In this document: positions 39,001 to 43,753 of the stretch, piece after piece | Position numbering within the stretch: the first letter of the stretch is position 1 | Layout: each line of letters begins with the position of its first letter | Assembly (NCBI RefSeq): GCF_024166365.1 | Contig: NC_064823.1 | Span: forward strand, 17,974,924 to 18,038,923 | Direction: 5' to 3' | DNA: 64,000 nt | DNA from: Elephas maximus indicus | Lineage: Eukaryota > Chordata > Mammalia > Proboscidea > Elephantidae | The notes under the pieces: generated by a model | Told to the model about the DNA's origin: nothing | Seen by the model: the letters and a program-made list of their open reading frames with translations, nothing else | Database searches by the model: none | Translations under genes and position numbers: made by a program

Positions 39001-40397
39001 CAAAGGAATTAAAGCCAGTTTGTTTCTTATTCATTTAGAGTTTTCCACTGAATCCAACTTCATGGGTAGATTACAGAAGGTTTCTGATAAATTTACCCTC
39101 CCAGTTTAGAAGTCCAGGTGGAGCAGTGGTTAAGACCTCAGTTGCTAACCAAAAGGTCTGTGGTTCAAATCCATCAGCAGCTCCTTGGAAATCCTATGGG
39201 GGCAGTTCTACTCTGTCCTATAGGGTCACTAAGAATTGGAACCGACCCGAGAGCACCTAGGAACAGCTTAGGAGGTATTCTGCAATAGGAAGGAATTTCC
39301 TGGTTCACAAAGCATGTTCATTATTTAGTCCTTAAAATTATTCAATATTAACGGAAAAAATTCCACGATGAACAAAACAGCAGAATGTTAAATACAGACA
39401 GGATCAGTAGTAAGGGAGTTTTCTTTTTGCCTCAGATTCCAATATGGTTTGGGACTGGCCTCTTGGCGGCAGTGCAGTGGTGCACATGAAGCAGATGAAG
39501 CTGCTGTTGATCTGTCTTTAAGATTTTGGTATTTTCGCAGTCATGGATTTGTTTGCATTAATTTTGATTTTTTTTAAATACTGCTTGTCTTGATTACTAA
39601 GTGTTTTGGTGCCCCCTTAAAATTTTGTGCAGAAGTGAGTGATTTGCCTTAACCTAGTCTAAGCCCTGGTTTTCAGTAGTTCTCAGGAATAAGTAGAACC
39701 CCTTCTCACTGAATTGATACCAGAATCCTGGGAGGTGCCAATGCGTCCATATTTGTACTTCTCTTAAAAATTCTATTTCAACAAACACTTAAGTATCTTA
39801 AAGCACCCGTTAACGTACAGCAGCGTGCCTAGTGACATCTCCCTCAATCCTGAGAGGCCAACGCCTTTCCCTCTGAGCCTGGCACAGGTGCAACAAGGTG
39901 TAATCCTGCTGCAGTGGAGAAACTCAGAGCCAAGGTGGTTACCCCTGCACCAGGAACGGTTACACGTAGGCCTTCTTAGCTCCGGGAAAGCAGAGCGTCT
40001 TGGATTGGTTAAAAAACTGAATTTTCAAAGGTGAAGAAGGAAATGGATCACTGAGAGACATGGCGTCTGCAACTGCCCCTGGCCCAGCCTACCCCTTCCC
40101 TGGAAAGCTGACAGGGAACGCGCTGAGGCCGGTGCTCGGCGGCCTGCACGCACCTTGTTCACGGGGAATCCGCACCAGACAATCTATCATGCCTTTGTAC
40201 TGCGCCTCGGGACTGATCTGCTTGGACGACGCCTGCACCTGCAGCAGCAGCTTCACCCGCTCGATGGGCGCCACCGCCGTCTTGGACACTGCCGCTGCGA
40301 CACCGCCTGCAAGCAGGTCCTTCCCAAAGGACACGGCGTCAAACAGCCGCTTGTCCCCCTTCTTCTCCTGCTTCTTCTTCCCAGACTCACGCTGCAT
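6530..40397 (-). CDS. SLC25A31: ADP/ATP translocase 4 gene (six coding exons, spliced)
   Basis: Testis/meiosis-type ADP/ATP carrier of the inner mitochondrial membrane, exchanging matrix ATP for cytosolic ADP. Coding segments, in transcript order: 40397-40154, 29049-28922, 19255-19138, 16374-16220, 14544-14419, 6721-6530. They join in frame to 320 residues (human is about 315 from memory). All introns are GT-AG. The threefold carrier repeat is visible: PIERVK at residues 44-49, PLDFAR at 149-154 and PFDTVR at 246-251, the last running into RRRMMM (251-256), the ADP/ATP-carrier signature. The lysine-rich N-terminal extension ([20 protein letters not shown]) marks the ANT4 isoform rather than ANT1-3, and multiple introns rule out a retrocopy. 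No internal stop or frameshift was seen, so it looks functional. INTU lies upstream on the same strand, as in human 4q28. Confidence 0.97.
6926..7420 (-). mobile_element. Solo LTR, same family, minus orientation
   Basis: Starts TGTCTTAGTCATCCAG (reverse of the family's end) and ends near AATCCATGAAA; flanks CTAGG/CTGGG. Just beyond it an L1 ORF2 fragment begins. Confidence 0.75.
7450..8945 (+). mobile_element. L1 ORF2 and 3' fragment, decayed
   Basis: Contains reverse-transcriptase remnants ([20 protein letters not shown], then ARAIRQEKE) followed by the ORF2 C-terminal region, with stops and shifts. Interrupted at 8948 by a nested SINE/LINE block and resumed at about 9914. Confidence 0.85.
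8948..9913 (-). mobile_element. AfroSINE split by LINE insertion
   Basis: Tail half at 8948-9027 and head half at 9792-9913, separated by the LINE segment 9028-9791. The duplicated 14 bases prove the order of events. Confidence 0.85.
9028..9791 (-). mobile_element. LINE 3' segment nested in an AfroSINE
   Basis: Flanked by a perfect 14-bp duplication TCAAGGCTGTAAAT (9014-9027, 9792-9805) taken from the SINE. The tail is a TA/TG microsatellite (9028-9085). Homologous to 34320-34980 in reverse. No ORF; probably the 3' UTR part of an afrotherian LINE. Confidence 0.75.
9914..10665 (+). mobile_element. L1 3' end, continuation of the 7450 copy
   Basis: Standard L1 3' features: AAATGCAAATCAAAACC, GATGTGGAGAAACTG, ATGGACTATTACTCTGCAAT and a terminal AATAAAATTTTAAAAAA. 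No intact frame. Confidence 0.85.
10680..12110 (+). mobile_element. Second, older L1 ORF2 fragment
   Basis: Decayed ORF2-like text (AATTATAAACCAATGTC, CATCATGACCAAGCTGGGTT). Split by an AfroSINE at 11076-11266. Confidence 0.65.
11076..11266 (+). mobile_element. AfroSINE
   Basis: Full: GGGGCCCTGGTGGCAAAG head to TTGGAATTGACTCGACAG tail, within an L1 fragment. Confidence 0.9.
12570..12665 (+). repeat. MIR
   Basis: GTACCTGACCTCATAATG, AAATGAGTTAAAGTG and ATCTGGCATTATA fit the MIR 3' half. Confidence 0.6.
12720..12912 (+). mobile_element. AfroSINE variant
   Basis: Variant body GAAGAAAGGCCTGGTGATC and CACACATGGGGTCGCC; tail CAACTGGTTTGGTTTTG. Confidence 0.8.
12970..13225 (-). mobile_element. 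Probable LINE 3' fragment
   Basis: CATTTGACAATTTCTACAC, TAGTTTCCCTGCCTCCTTA and TTTTTTAATGGAGCACTGTA resemble a repeated afrotherian LINE 3' region I recognise only loosely. No coding content. Confidence 0.4.
13250..13945 (+). repeat. L2 split by two SINEs
   Basis: CAGACTATGAGTTTGGGTG and, beyond the SINEs, CTCAAATATTTGCTGTGAG are L2 3' sequence. Confidence 0.55.
13468..13905 (-). mobile_element. Two consecutive minus AfroSINEs inside an L2
   Basis: Copies at about 13468-13678 and 13692-13905, each with GAGTAGATTCTGACTCATAG- or GAGTTGATTCCAACTCATAG-type tail and a head at right. They split an L2 (13250-13945). Confidence 0.8.
14419..14544 (-). CDS. SLC25A31: SLC25A31 coding exon 5
   Basis: Encodes residues 216-257, [20 protein letters not shown] and onward to [12 protein letters not shown]. 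It carries helix 5 and the diagnostic RRRMMM hexapeptide of ADP/ATP carriers. The exon is 42 whole codons. The acceptor is TTCTAG before 14544 and the donor GTATTT from 14418. Confidence 0.95.
14787..14829 (+). mobile_element. 43-bp AfroSINE/RTE tail-only insertion
   Basis: AGAGTCGCTATGAGTCGAAA and TCAACTCGATGGCAATGGG, flanked by perfect 11-bp duplications GTATTAATAAT (14776-14786, 14830-14840). Confidence 0.85.
15186..15375. mobile_element. MITE with TA duplication
   Basis: A 186-bp element (15188-15373) with 25-bp imperfect terminal inverted repeats starting CAGTAAAACCTGAGAAAGC (left) and, on the other strand, CAGTGAAACCTGTGAAAGC (right), flanked by TA on both sides. Non-coding; Tc1/mariner/pogo superfamily by target site. 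Confidence 0.75.
15465..15645 (+). repeat. MIR
   Basis: TGATTAAGAGCATGGGCTTT core with AACAAAGTAACGGCTCAA-type 3' end. Confidence 0.75.
16220..16374 (-). CDS. SLC25A31: SLC25A31 coding exon 4
   Basis: Encodes residues 164-215, reading (G)[20 protein letters not shown] and ending [10 protein letters not shown]. It covers the matrix loop and helix 4 of carrier repeat 2, including the [20 protein letters not shown] stretch typical of adenine nucleotide translocators. The acceptor is TTTTAG before 16374 and the donor GTAATT from 16219. No automated six-frame ORF would show this exon as a methionine-initiated frame; I read it directly from the minus strand. Confidence 0.95.
16649..16825 (+). mobile_element. 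AfroSINE, tail lost
   Basis: AAGCCCTAGTGGCACAGTGG head to CCTATAGGTTACCAGGAG; no GACTCGATGGCA tail. In SLC25A31 intron 3. Confidence 0.85.
17140..17714 (+). mobile_element. Solo LTR, MaLR/ERVL-like family
   Basis: 575 bases from TGTCGTGGATTGAATTATG to GTGACTAAGACA, flanked by perfect 5-bp duplications CTTAG (17135-17139, 17715-17719). Ends and layout resemble MLT1-type MaLR LTRs. No internal retroviral genes adjoin it. Confidence 0.8.
17755..18045 (+). repeat. L2
   Basis: CCACTAGACTATAAGGTAC through CAATAAATATTTGTTGAATG, an L2 3' end. Confidence 0.75.
18972..19017. repeat. A-run/T-run insertion with 8-bp direct repeats
   Basis: TAGGAGTA at 18972-18979 and 19010-19017 flank about 18 A followed by 14 T and nothing else. 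Confidence 0.7.
19138..19255 (-). CDS. SLC25A31: SLC25A31 coding exon 3
   Basis: Encodes residues 125-163 plus one base of Gly164: [20 protein letters not shown], then [19 protein letters not shown]. It contains transmembrane helix 3 and the second carrier signature PLDFAR (149-154). The acceptor is TTTCAG before 19255 and the donor GTATGG from 19137. The Gly/Ala-rich helix matches the ADP/ATP-carrier family closely. Confidence 0.95.
19733..19915 (+). mobile_element. AfroSINE variant, head-truncated
   Basis: Begins at CTATTAACTGAAAGGTTGG and ends ATCGACTACTGG plus T-run. Confidence 0.8.
20750..21190 (-). mobile_element. L1 3' end, antisense
   Basis: TCTTTCACTTAGCATAATG, TTCATCCATGTTGTAGC and ATATTCCATTGTATG are L1 3' UTR-type text read in reverse. 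Confidence 0.75.
22140..22245 (+). repeat. GA-rich low-complexity tract
   Basis: Purine-only runs of GGGA, GGAA and AGGA units, with no pyrimidine for long stretches. Confidence 0.8.
22685..22835 (+). repeat. MIR
   Basis: GAGTTTGGGAGTCAGAAAGAC and TTACTTGGGCAAGTACCTTA fit MIR. Confidence 0.65.
22864..23032 (+). mobile_element. AfroSINE
   Basis: GGAGCCCTGGTGGTGCAGTG head to CAATGGGCTTGGTTTTGG tail. Confidence 0.92.
23040..23885 (-). mobile_element. L1 3' end, antisense
   Basis: Contains AAACCCTTCCATCGATTTCC, ATTGCTGAGTAATATTTCGT and TTTCCAATTTTTCCTATTG, reverse-oriented L1 3' sequence. No intact frame. Confidence 0.7.
24370..25260 (+). mobile_element. LTR-like element split by an L1 insertion
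   Basis: A gene-free block with a near-end AATAAACTGTAATGATGAGT and TCGAACCTAAGGGTGGTCTT, then TCTGACACA, as in ERVL-type LTRs. An L1 fragment splits it (24571-24831). Confidence 0.45.
24560..24842 (-). mobile_element. Short L1 3' fragment with 11-bp duplications
   Basis: TGGTGAATGCT occurs at 24560-24570 and 24832-24842. Between them is an antisense L1 3' end beginning at a T-run (its A-tail). A clean nested insertion. Confidence 0.65.
25325..25560 (+). repeat. MIR
   Basis: CTAAGCACTTTACACGTAAT, CTCAGATGAGGAAACTAGGG and GATCCAAATCCAGATCTTC. Confidence 0.8.
26457..26634 (+). repeat. Left copy of a 178-bp intronic duplication
   Basis: Matches 29232-29409 in the same orientation. About 60 bases of non-SINE sequence (57 of 62 aligned bases identical) run straight into the same breakpoint of a minus-oriented AfroSINE. 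This copy carries both target-site duplications of the SINE, so it is probably the source. Confidence 0.7.
26517..26688 (-). mobile_element. AfroSINE with 11-bp duplications
   Basis: Flanked by ATCAAAGGTAA at 26506-26516 and 26689-26699. Tail GTTGAGTCGATTCTGACAT, head TGCTACCACGG. Part of the duplicated segment. Confidence 0.9.
26725..26730 (-). promoter_or_regulatory. Possible ATTAAA at half-L1 3' end
   Basis: ATTAAA on the minus strand abuts the A-tail. No AATAAA lies between ORF1 and the tail, so how the transcript was cleaved is unclear. Confidence 0.3.
26823..27839 (-). CDS. LINE-1 ORF1 protein, intact, from half-L1
   Basis: L1 ORF1p is the trimeric RNA-binding chaperone that coats L1 RNA. 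The frame is open for 338 codons from ATG at 27839 (an in-frame GTG directly before it is not the start) to TAA at 26825-26823; the human protein is also 338 residues. A basic N-terminus ([14 protein letters not shown]) is followed by a long heptad coiled coil at about residues 45-155 ([35 protein letters not shown]), the RRM from about 165 ([10 protein letters not shown]), and the C-terminal domain with [20 protein letters not shown] and [20 protein letters not shown]. The Arg pair in QARREW that contacts RNA in human ORF1p is kept. No stop or frameshift, so the copy is young. Confidence 0.95.
   Translation of the reverse strand: MARRQQSISNHLKKQTVTASPTPQTKESKSFPNEDTILELSDTEYKKLIYRMLNDITNEIRISAEKAKEHTDKTVEELKKIIQEHTGKINKLQESIERQHVEIQKINNKITELDNTLGSQRSRLEQLECRLGHLEDQGINTNIAEKKSDKRIKKNEETLRIMWDSIKKDNLRVIGAPEQGGGTENTEKIVEELLTENFPDIMKDERISIQDAHRTPFKIDPKRKTPRHIIIKLTKTKDKQKILKAAREKRKVSFKGESIRICSDYSAETMQARREWDDIYRTLKEKNCQPRIIYPAKLSLKYEGEIKIFTDKHKFREFAKTKPKLQEILKDIVWSENQ
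27840..28878 (-). promoter_or_regulatory. L1 5' UTR/promoter with repeated units
   Basis: GC-rich in an AT-rich intron. A motif GCCTCCCGGGGACTTCT (plus strand) recurs at 28207, 28376 and 28565, each time within a longer similar unit that also includes CCCGGGGTTAGTTCA, giving about three units of 170-190 bases. Near the L1 start, AAGATGGC (minus, 28867-28860) is a YY1 core at roughly +12 to +19, the same place as in human L1. Confidence 0.8.
28922..29049 (-). CDS. SLC25A31: SLC25A31 coding exon 2
   Basis: Encodes residues 82-124, beginning (G)[19 protein letters not shown] and ending GVNKEKQ; this is the loop and second helix of carrier repeat 1. The acceptor is TTTTGTAG before 29049 and the donor is GTAATT from 28921. 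The exon is unusual in context: a half-L1 starts about 43 bp beyond its donor, and a Tigger-like remnant lies about 80 bp before its acceptor. Confidence 0.95.
29130..29663. mobile_element. Tigger/pogo-like DNA transposon remnant
   Basis: Ends CAGCAGTCCC (left) and GGGACTGCCTG (right) are inverted repeats, with TA beside both ends. The terminal region GTCCCTTGGTTACGAACGT resembles Tigger-type ends. No transposase frame; interrupted by the duplicated SINE piece. Confidence 0.6.
29232..29409 (+). repeat. Right copy of the 178-bp duplication, inside a Tigger-like remnant
   Basis: Same flank and AfroSINE junction as 26457-26634, but the SINE is cut off and the second target duplication is missing. 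It interrupts the Tigger-like element 29130-29663. Confidence 0.65.
30122..30162. repeat. A/T hairpin
   Basis: GGGTCT, three bases, twelve A, TA, twelve T, AGACCC: an almost perfect inverted repeat. Confidence 0.75.
30590..31010 (+). repeat. MIR split by AfroSINE
   Basis: ACTATATGCCAGGCACCAG before and CCCCATTTTAAACATGAGC, TAGATCTTCTGACTC after the SINE. Confidence 0.7.
30669..30822 (+). mobile_element. AfroSINE inside a MIR
   Basis: GGAACCCTGGTGGCGCAATG to AGTCAGAATTGACTC. Splits the MIR at 30590-31010. Confidence 0.9.
31100..31330 (+). repeat. MIR
   Basis: TTTAATCCTTACAACCTCTC, CATTTTTACAGATGAAGAAA and TTGCCCAAAGTCACTCAG. Confidence 0.8.
31334..31676 (-). mobile_element. SINE with tRNA-Gly-like head and RTE-type tail
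   Basis: On the minus strand the head carries a GGTTTGATTCCCTGCC B box preceded by GGTGGTTCGGTGGTA, as in tRNA-Gly. The tail (GACTTGACAGC-like, ending in TGTTGTTAG on plus) matches the RTE-type tail also seen at 42343, 49140 and 63619. A family distinct from the other AfroSINE copies. Confidence 0.7.
31692..31893 (-). mobile_element. AfroSINE variant
   Basis: GTTGAACTGAGTCTGACTC tail at left to TTTGCACCATCTAGGGATCC at right. Confidence 0.8.
33222..33391 (-). mobile_element. AfroSINE-related element
   Basis: GTTGCTGTCTAGTCAGTTC tail and TTGTGCCACCCACAGACTCC head, shortened in the middle. Confidence 0.75.
33425..33650 (+). repeat. MIR
   Basis: TACTGAGCACTAACCACG, TTTAATCCTCACAGCTACC and TGTCCAAGGTCACAGGTAAA. 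Confidence 0.82.
33811..34005 (+). mobile_element. AfroSINE
   Basis: AGGAGTCCTGGTGGTGCAG to GGAATTGACTCGATGGCA, full length. Confidence 0.92.
34320..34980 (+). mobile_element. LINE 3' segment with A-tail
   Basis: Same family as 9028-9791 in opposite orientation, ending ATCTAAAGTACAACT and an A-run. Contains CACAATAGAGGGTCCCGGAC and TAGACAGGCCCATAAAAC blocks shared with the other copy. Non-coding. Confidence 0.7.
35100..35335 (+). repeat. Ancient interspersed repeat (L2/MIR-like)
   Basis: TAGAGTACCTACTGCATATC and GACACTGTTCTACCTGCTGG resemble a widespread old mammalian repeat; class uncertain. Confidence 0.45.
35354..36100 (-). pseudogene. Possible 5'-truncated processed pseudogene, parent unknown
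   Basis: A 13-base T-run (35354-35366) is preceded, in minus orientation, by AATAAA at 35383-35388, seventeen bases from the tail: the layout of a retrotransposed mRNA 3' end. Upstream in minus orientation short open stretches appear in shifting frames, for example one ending at TAG (35603-35601), separated by stops. I could not identify a parent protein and found no matching target duplication at the other end, so the upper boundary is a guess. It may be only a 3' UTR retrocopy, or an AT-rich coincidence. Confidence 0.4.
37120..37324 (-). mobile_element. AfroSINE
   Basis: GGGTTGATTCGGACTCATAG tail, ACTGTGCCACTGAGGCTCC head. Confidence 0.9.
37828..38040 (+). mobile_element. AfroSINE variant
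   Basis: GAGTCTCTAAGTGGTATAAA head to AAAACTGACTCGACAGCAAC. First of five plus-oriented copies in 1.4 kb. Confidence 0.82.
38116..38337 (+). mobile_element. AfroSINE with internal duplication
   Basis: Head AAAACCCTGGTGGCTTAGTG; the 43-base stretch 38202-38244 is repeated at 38248-38290 with one mismatch. Confidence 0.88.
38350..38515 (+). mobile_element. AfroSINE
   Basis: GGAAACCCTGGTGGCATAGT to GTTGGAATCGACTCAATG. Confidence 0.9.
38525..38708 (+). mobile_element. AfroSINE
   Basis: GGAGGCCTGGTGGTGCAGTG to AGTCAGAATCGACTC; flanks TCTCTGACAAGG/TCTCTGATGAGG may be its duplication. Confidence 0.9.
39107..39262 (+). mobile_element. AfroSINE
   Basis: AAGTCCAGGTGGAGCAGTGG to TTGGAACCGACCCGAGAGC. 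Confidence 0.88.
40154..40397 (-). CDS. SLC25A31: SLC25A31 coding exon 1
   Basis: Encodes residues 1-81 plus one base of Gly82. It begins at an ATG (40397-40395) followed by a lysine-rich cytosolic extension, then the first transmembrane helix ([17 protein letters not shown]) and the first carrier signature PIERVK. The exon ends CAAG, followed by a GTGCGT donor at 40153. The N-terminus has a few more residues than the human protein as I remember it. No better upstream in-frame ATG was seen. Confidence 0.95.
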
Positions 40398-40492
40398 GGT
40401 GAGGAGATGGACTTAAAAATGGGCGGCAGCAGGTCTCAACGTGGGCGCGAGAGGCGAGAAGGGAGAGCAGACAACCGCTCCACCCTCGTACT

Positions 40493-40501
40493 GGCGGGAA
40501 A
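40493..40501 (-). promoter_or_regulatory. E2F/E2F6-type site in SLC25A31 promoter
   Basis: GGCGGGAAA on plus reads TTTCCCGCC in gene orientation, about 100 bases upstream of the ATG. The TCCCGC core is the element described for repression of meiosis-specific genes, including Ant4, by E2F6. Binding here is inferred from sequence and position only. Confidence 0.55.
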
Positions 40502-41032
40502 GCCGCGCTCAGGATGCCGGGAGACCAGCGCGCAAGGGCAGGAGAGTGGAGGGGAGGCTGGGCGAACTGCGCAGGCGCCTCCAACGGCCTCCCGCCCTGG
40601 CGTCAGACACGTGACTTCTGGCACGTGGCCTCACGCGACCGGGTGTCCGGCAAGTGACTCCTGGCACGTGGTAACCCTTCTCACGTCTCTAAGTCACTGC
40701 GAACTTCAGAGCAGGCAGCGGAGTCAGGACGCTGTGGGTTCTGACCCAGCACAGCCGGTCATGCATGAGAAAATTTAGCATAAACTGGGACACAGTAATG
40801 GCATTAAACCAATTGTGTGGGGTTAACCGAGTTTAGTTTTACTCTCCAGCACACCCCCTCTACGTTCCTTTAGAAATCAATTTAATCTGCAACTCTTACT
40901 TTACCAGGGATTGTTGGTCTAGTTATATTTTCATCGTCTAGTTTTGCTGATTGCTGATTGTACCCCTGTAGCATAATTTAACATGTTCCGTTTTCTCTTG
41001 TACTTTATTTAGATTGGTAATTCTATCTAGAA

Positions 41033-41195
41033 CAGTGGTTGTCAGTTCAGACTGCACATTTAAAGAGAGAGGGCGGAATGGTTTTTTTTTGGGGGGGGTA
41101 GGGTCTGACCCAGTTAAATCAGGATCCTTGGAAATGGGGCCTGGTTGTCCTTTTTAAGTTCCCCAGGTAATTCTAATGTGTGGGGTTGAAAACCA
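41033..41195 (+). mobile_element. MER5-like hAT-Charlie MITE
   Basis: Starts CAGTGGTTGTCAGTTCAGA and ends GTTGAAAACCAGT, with internal GGGGCCTGGTTGTCC and CCCCAGGTAATTCTAATG typical of MER5A. Non-coding. Confidence 0.65.
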
Positions 41196-41939
41196 GTTAA
41201 GGACCCCTTTTCACTCTTAAAAATTATTGAAGACCACAATGGAGCTTCTGTTTTTGTGTAATTTATATATAACAATGTTATTTATCAGAAACTTGCGACT
41301 CTTCTATGTGGGTAACAATCAGCAAAACTAAGCAGTAAGAAAGTAGCTAGACAAATGACCACTGCTAAATTAACCATATCAGAAATTAAAACAAAAATTT
41401 AAACTATTTTTAATTCTAAAAAATAATTATAAACCCATTACATGCTAACATAAACAATATTTTTAATAAAAATAACTTTCTCAAAACAAAAAAAGTGAGA
41501 AGAGTAGCAATGTTTTATATTTTTGAAAATCTCTCAAGTTGCCAGAAGGTTCTCAACAGCTAGATTCACATAACTGCTTTTGCCCTTAATCTGTTGGAAT
41601 ATCACTTGTCAGGCAGCTTCTGGTGCAGCCTCCATACACTCATGCAAGAATCAGAGTAAAAATGGCACATGTCGTCTTACCACTAAGAAAAGTTTTTGAG
41701 TATTGGATGGCTAGTCTCTGAAAGGAACTCTCTGAATGGGCCTCAGGGATACCTAGGGGCACCCACAGACCACACGTTGATAAAACAGCTGCAGGCGTAT
41801 CAGATTCATGTTTGATTGTTGACAAGAATACTCAGTAGGTGTACATCTATCCTACACAGAATGTCAGTCTATATTTTTTTCCACCTTGCTTTTTTTTGAC
41901 AATATATCTTGTAAATCCCTGGATAAAAAACAAACAAAC

Positions 41940-42134
41940 CAGTTGCCATCATCGATTCTGACTCACGGTGACCCCATGTGTGCAGAGTAGAACTGCTCCA
42001 TAGGGTTTTTAAGGTTATGACCTTTTGGAAGCAGATTGCCAGGTTTTTCTTCCAAGGTGCCACTGGGTGGGTTCAAACCACCAAGATTTCAGTTAGTAGC
42101 CAGGCACTTAGCTGTTTTTGCCACTCAGGATTCC
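41940..42134 (-). mobile_element. AfroSINE variant
   Basis: TCATCGATTCTGACTCACGG tail to TTTGCCACTCAGGATTCC head. Confidence 0.85.
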
Positions 42135-42342
42135 TGAACCCTCTAAAGTAGCATACAATATATTCCTGGTTCCTTCTTTGTTTGATAGTTTTTAATAAAT
42201 GGAGACCCCATCGTGTCATCTTACTTTGTACCATCTACAGAGCATCAGCCTTTATGAGTTACTGGCTTTTTTATTTAAGGTTCACATTTTCTTCTTATTA
42301 AAAAACACTTAGGCCAGACCAGGAATCGTAATACTTGATCGT

Positions 42343-42515
42343 TGTTGTTAGACGCCGTCAAGTCGGTTCCGACTCACAGCCACTCTGTGTACAACAGAAA
42401 GAAACACTGCCCAGTCCTGTACCATCCTCACAATTGTTATGCTTGAGCCCATTGTTGCAGCCACTGTGTCAATCTGTCTCTCCAAGGGTCTTCCTTTTTT
42501 TCTCTTTTTGGTCTG
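42343..42515 (-). mobile_element. RTE-type LINE 3' tail fragment
   Basis: TGTTGTTAGACGCCGTCAAG, then CACTGCCCAGTCCTGTACC and CATTGTTGCAGCCACTGTG, as in afrotherian RTE LINE ends. No SINE head. Confidence 0.6.
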
Positions 42516-43374
42516 GTCTAAATGTTTTTTCAGTAGTGACAAATAATATTAGAAGTGTTACAATACACTTTGAGTAAGGAGAAAATGTGAACCTTAAATA
42601 TTTTGATTACTTCACATATAAACAGTTGCCACCCCCTACTGGTTCTATGTTTGATGCTACTTTCCTCTCCATAGCATCTTATTTTATTCTTAACTGGTTT
42701 TTCAGCCTGCCTGTCTGCATTTTATATGCTGCTGCCAGAGTAATTAATCATTATTCCTAGGCTTAAGAAATTTGAAGTCTCCTCATTGCATTGACTTCAA
42801 AATCCTTAGCAAAATCCATTGAAAGTTCAAGAAATGATCAGCTTTTCAATCTTCAAAAATCTGAAAAATGAAAGGCTTCAGACTCCTTTAAGGGGTTTTG
42901 AAGCATTAACAAGCACACAGGCAGAAATTTAAGGAGGGAATTACATGAATCACACTCCAGGCAAGACTGTCTTTTTAAGATGCCAAGAAAGGTCAAAAGG
43001 AACCATCTCTTGTCTTGGGGGACCATAAGTATCTCTGAGGACAGAAAAACATGTCCTGCTGTCCCCCAGGACAATTTTATCTTCCTTCTCCTCAAGTGTA
43101 ATTCACTCAAATAATTGACAGTGTTCATAGCATATCCTTTTCTGACATCCTCAAGCTTATTTCTGTCATGTATTCATTTACGGAAGCCAGACCAAAGCAA
43201 AAGTAACTACTTTGAAATGTAGTTTTTAAACTTTTTTGAGAGCTCTGAATCATCCCCTTTCAATAGATGGGAGTCAAAAACATTTATTTTAATTTGCATT
43301 ATATTTATTTACTAATTTAGGGAAGAAAAAGAGGTTCTAGTGATTTATGTGTTGATAACACAAGTACAGAGTCT

Positions 43375-43708
43375 CAGGGTCTTTGCACTGTTCACTCTTT
43401 TTCTTAGAAGCCAGCTTGGTTAGCTCTCTCACTTACCTCAGGTCTAGGATCACCTCAGCAAGCCCTTCCCTGGCCACCCTGCCTGAAATATCATCCTACC
43501 CCCCATACTTCACATCCTCTTTTCTTGCTTCAGTTTTTTTCCTCAGCATTTATCAGTATACTTACTTGTTCACAGTCTGTCTGGGAACTGGAATATAAGT
43601 TCGCTGAGGGCAGGGCTTTTTTAGCTGTTTTGTTCACTGCTGTATGCCCAGTACCCAGAACAGCGCTTGGCACAGAGTAGAAATTCAATAAATATTTATT
43701 GGATGAAT
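43375..43708 (+). repeat. L2
   Basis: GAGGGCAGGGCTTTTTTAGC through AATTCAATAAATATTTATTG, an L2 3' end. Confidence 0.8.
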
Positions 43709-43747
43709 GCATGAAAAGGAAACACAACTACAAACTTCCAAACCATC

Positions 43748-43753
43748 TTTATT
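43748..43753 (-). promoter_or_regulatory. Candidate distal INTU poly(A) signal
   Basis: AATAAA on the minus strand, about 2.9 kb after the stop codon, with T-rich plus-strand flanks. It is the last good signal before the L2 repeat to the left. Confidence 0.45.

Larger units (their letters stand above)
29050..40153 (-). other. SLC25A31 intron 1: repeat content
   Basis: An 11-kb intron containing a Tigger-like remnant, several MIR copies, about ten AfroSINE copies (five of them, plus-oriented, clustered at 37828-39262), a LINE 3' fragment (34320-34980) and a possible processed pseudogene (35354-36100). The stretches 29670-30560, 31930-33200, 36200-37080 and 39270-40040 hold nothing I can name. 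Confidence 0.65.
40050..40720 (-). promoter_or_regulatory. SLC25A31 GC-rich promoter / CpG-island-like region
   Basis: A GC- and CpG-rich stretch covers exon 1 and roughly 320 bases upstream of the ATG, in contrast to the AT-rich surroundings. It holds an E2F-type GGCGGGAAA at 40493-40501 (TTTCCCGCC in gene orientation), a second TCCCGC on the plus strand at 40590-40595, and CACGTG boxes at 40608-40613, 40622-40627 and 40665-40670. No TATA box stands out. Mouse Ant4 is known to be silenced in somatic cells through CpG methylation and an E2F6-type element, which fits this layout. The transcription start is not determined. Confidence 0.75.
40721..43734. other. Intergenic interval between INTU 3' end and SLC25A31 promoter
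   Basis: Contains a MER5-like hAT remnant (41033-41195), an AfroSINE (41940-42134), an RTE-type LINE tail (42343-42515) and an L2 (43375-43708). The stretches 41200-41900 and 42560-43370 show nothing I can name. The two genes are tandem and close. Confidence 0.6.

Noticed and set aside
40155-40778. 207-codon plus-strand frame over SLC25A31 exon 1 and promoter
   Set aside because: Antisense shadow of a CpG-rich exon; low-complexity Arg/Ser/Leu content.
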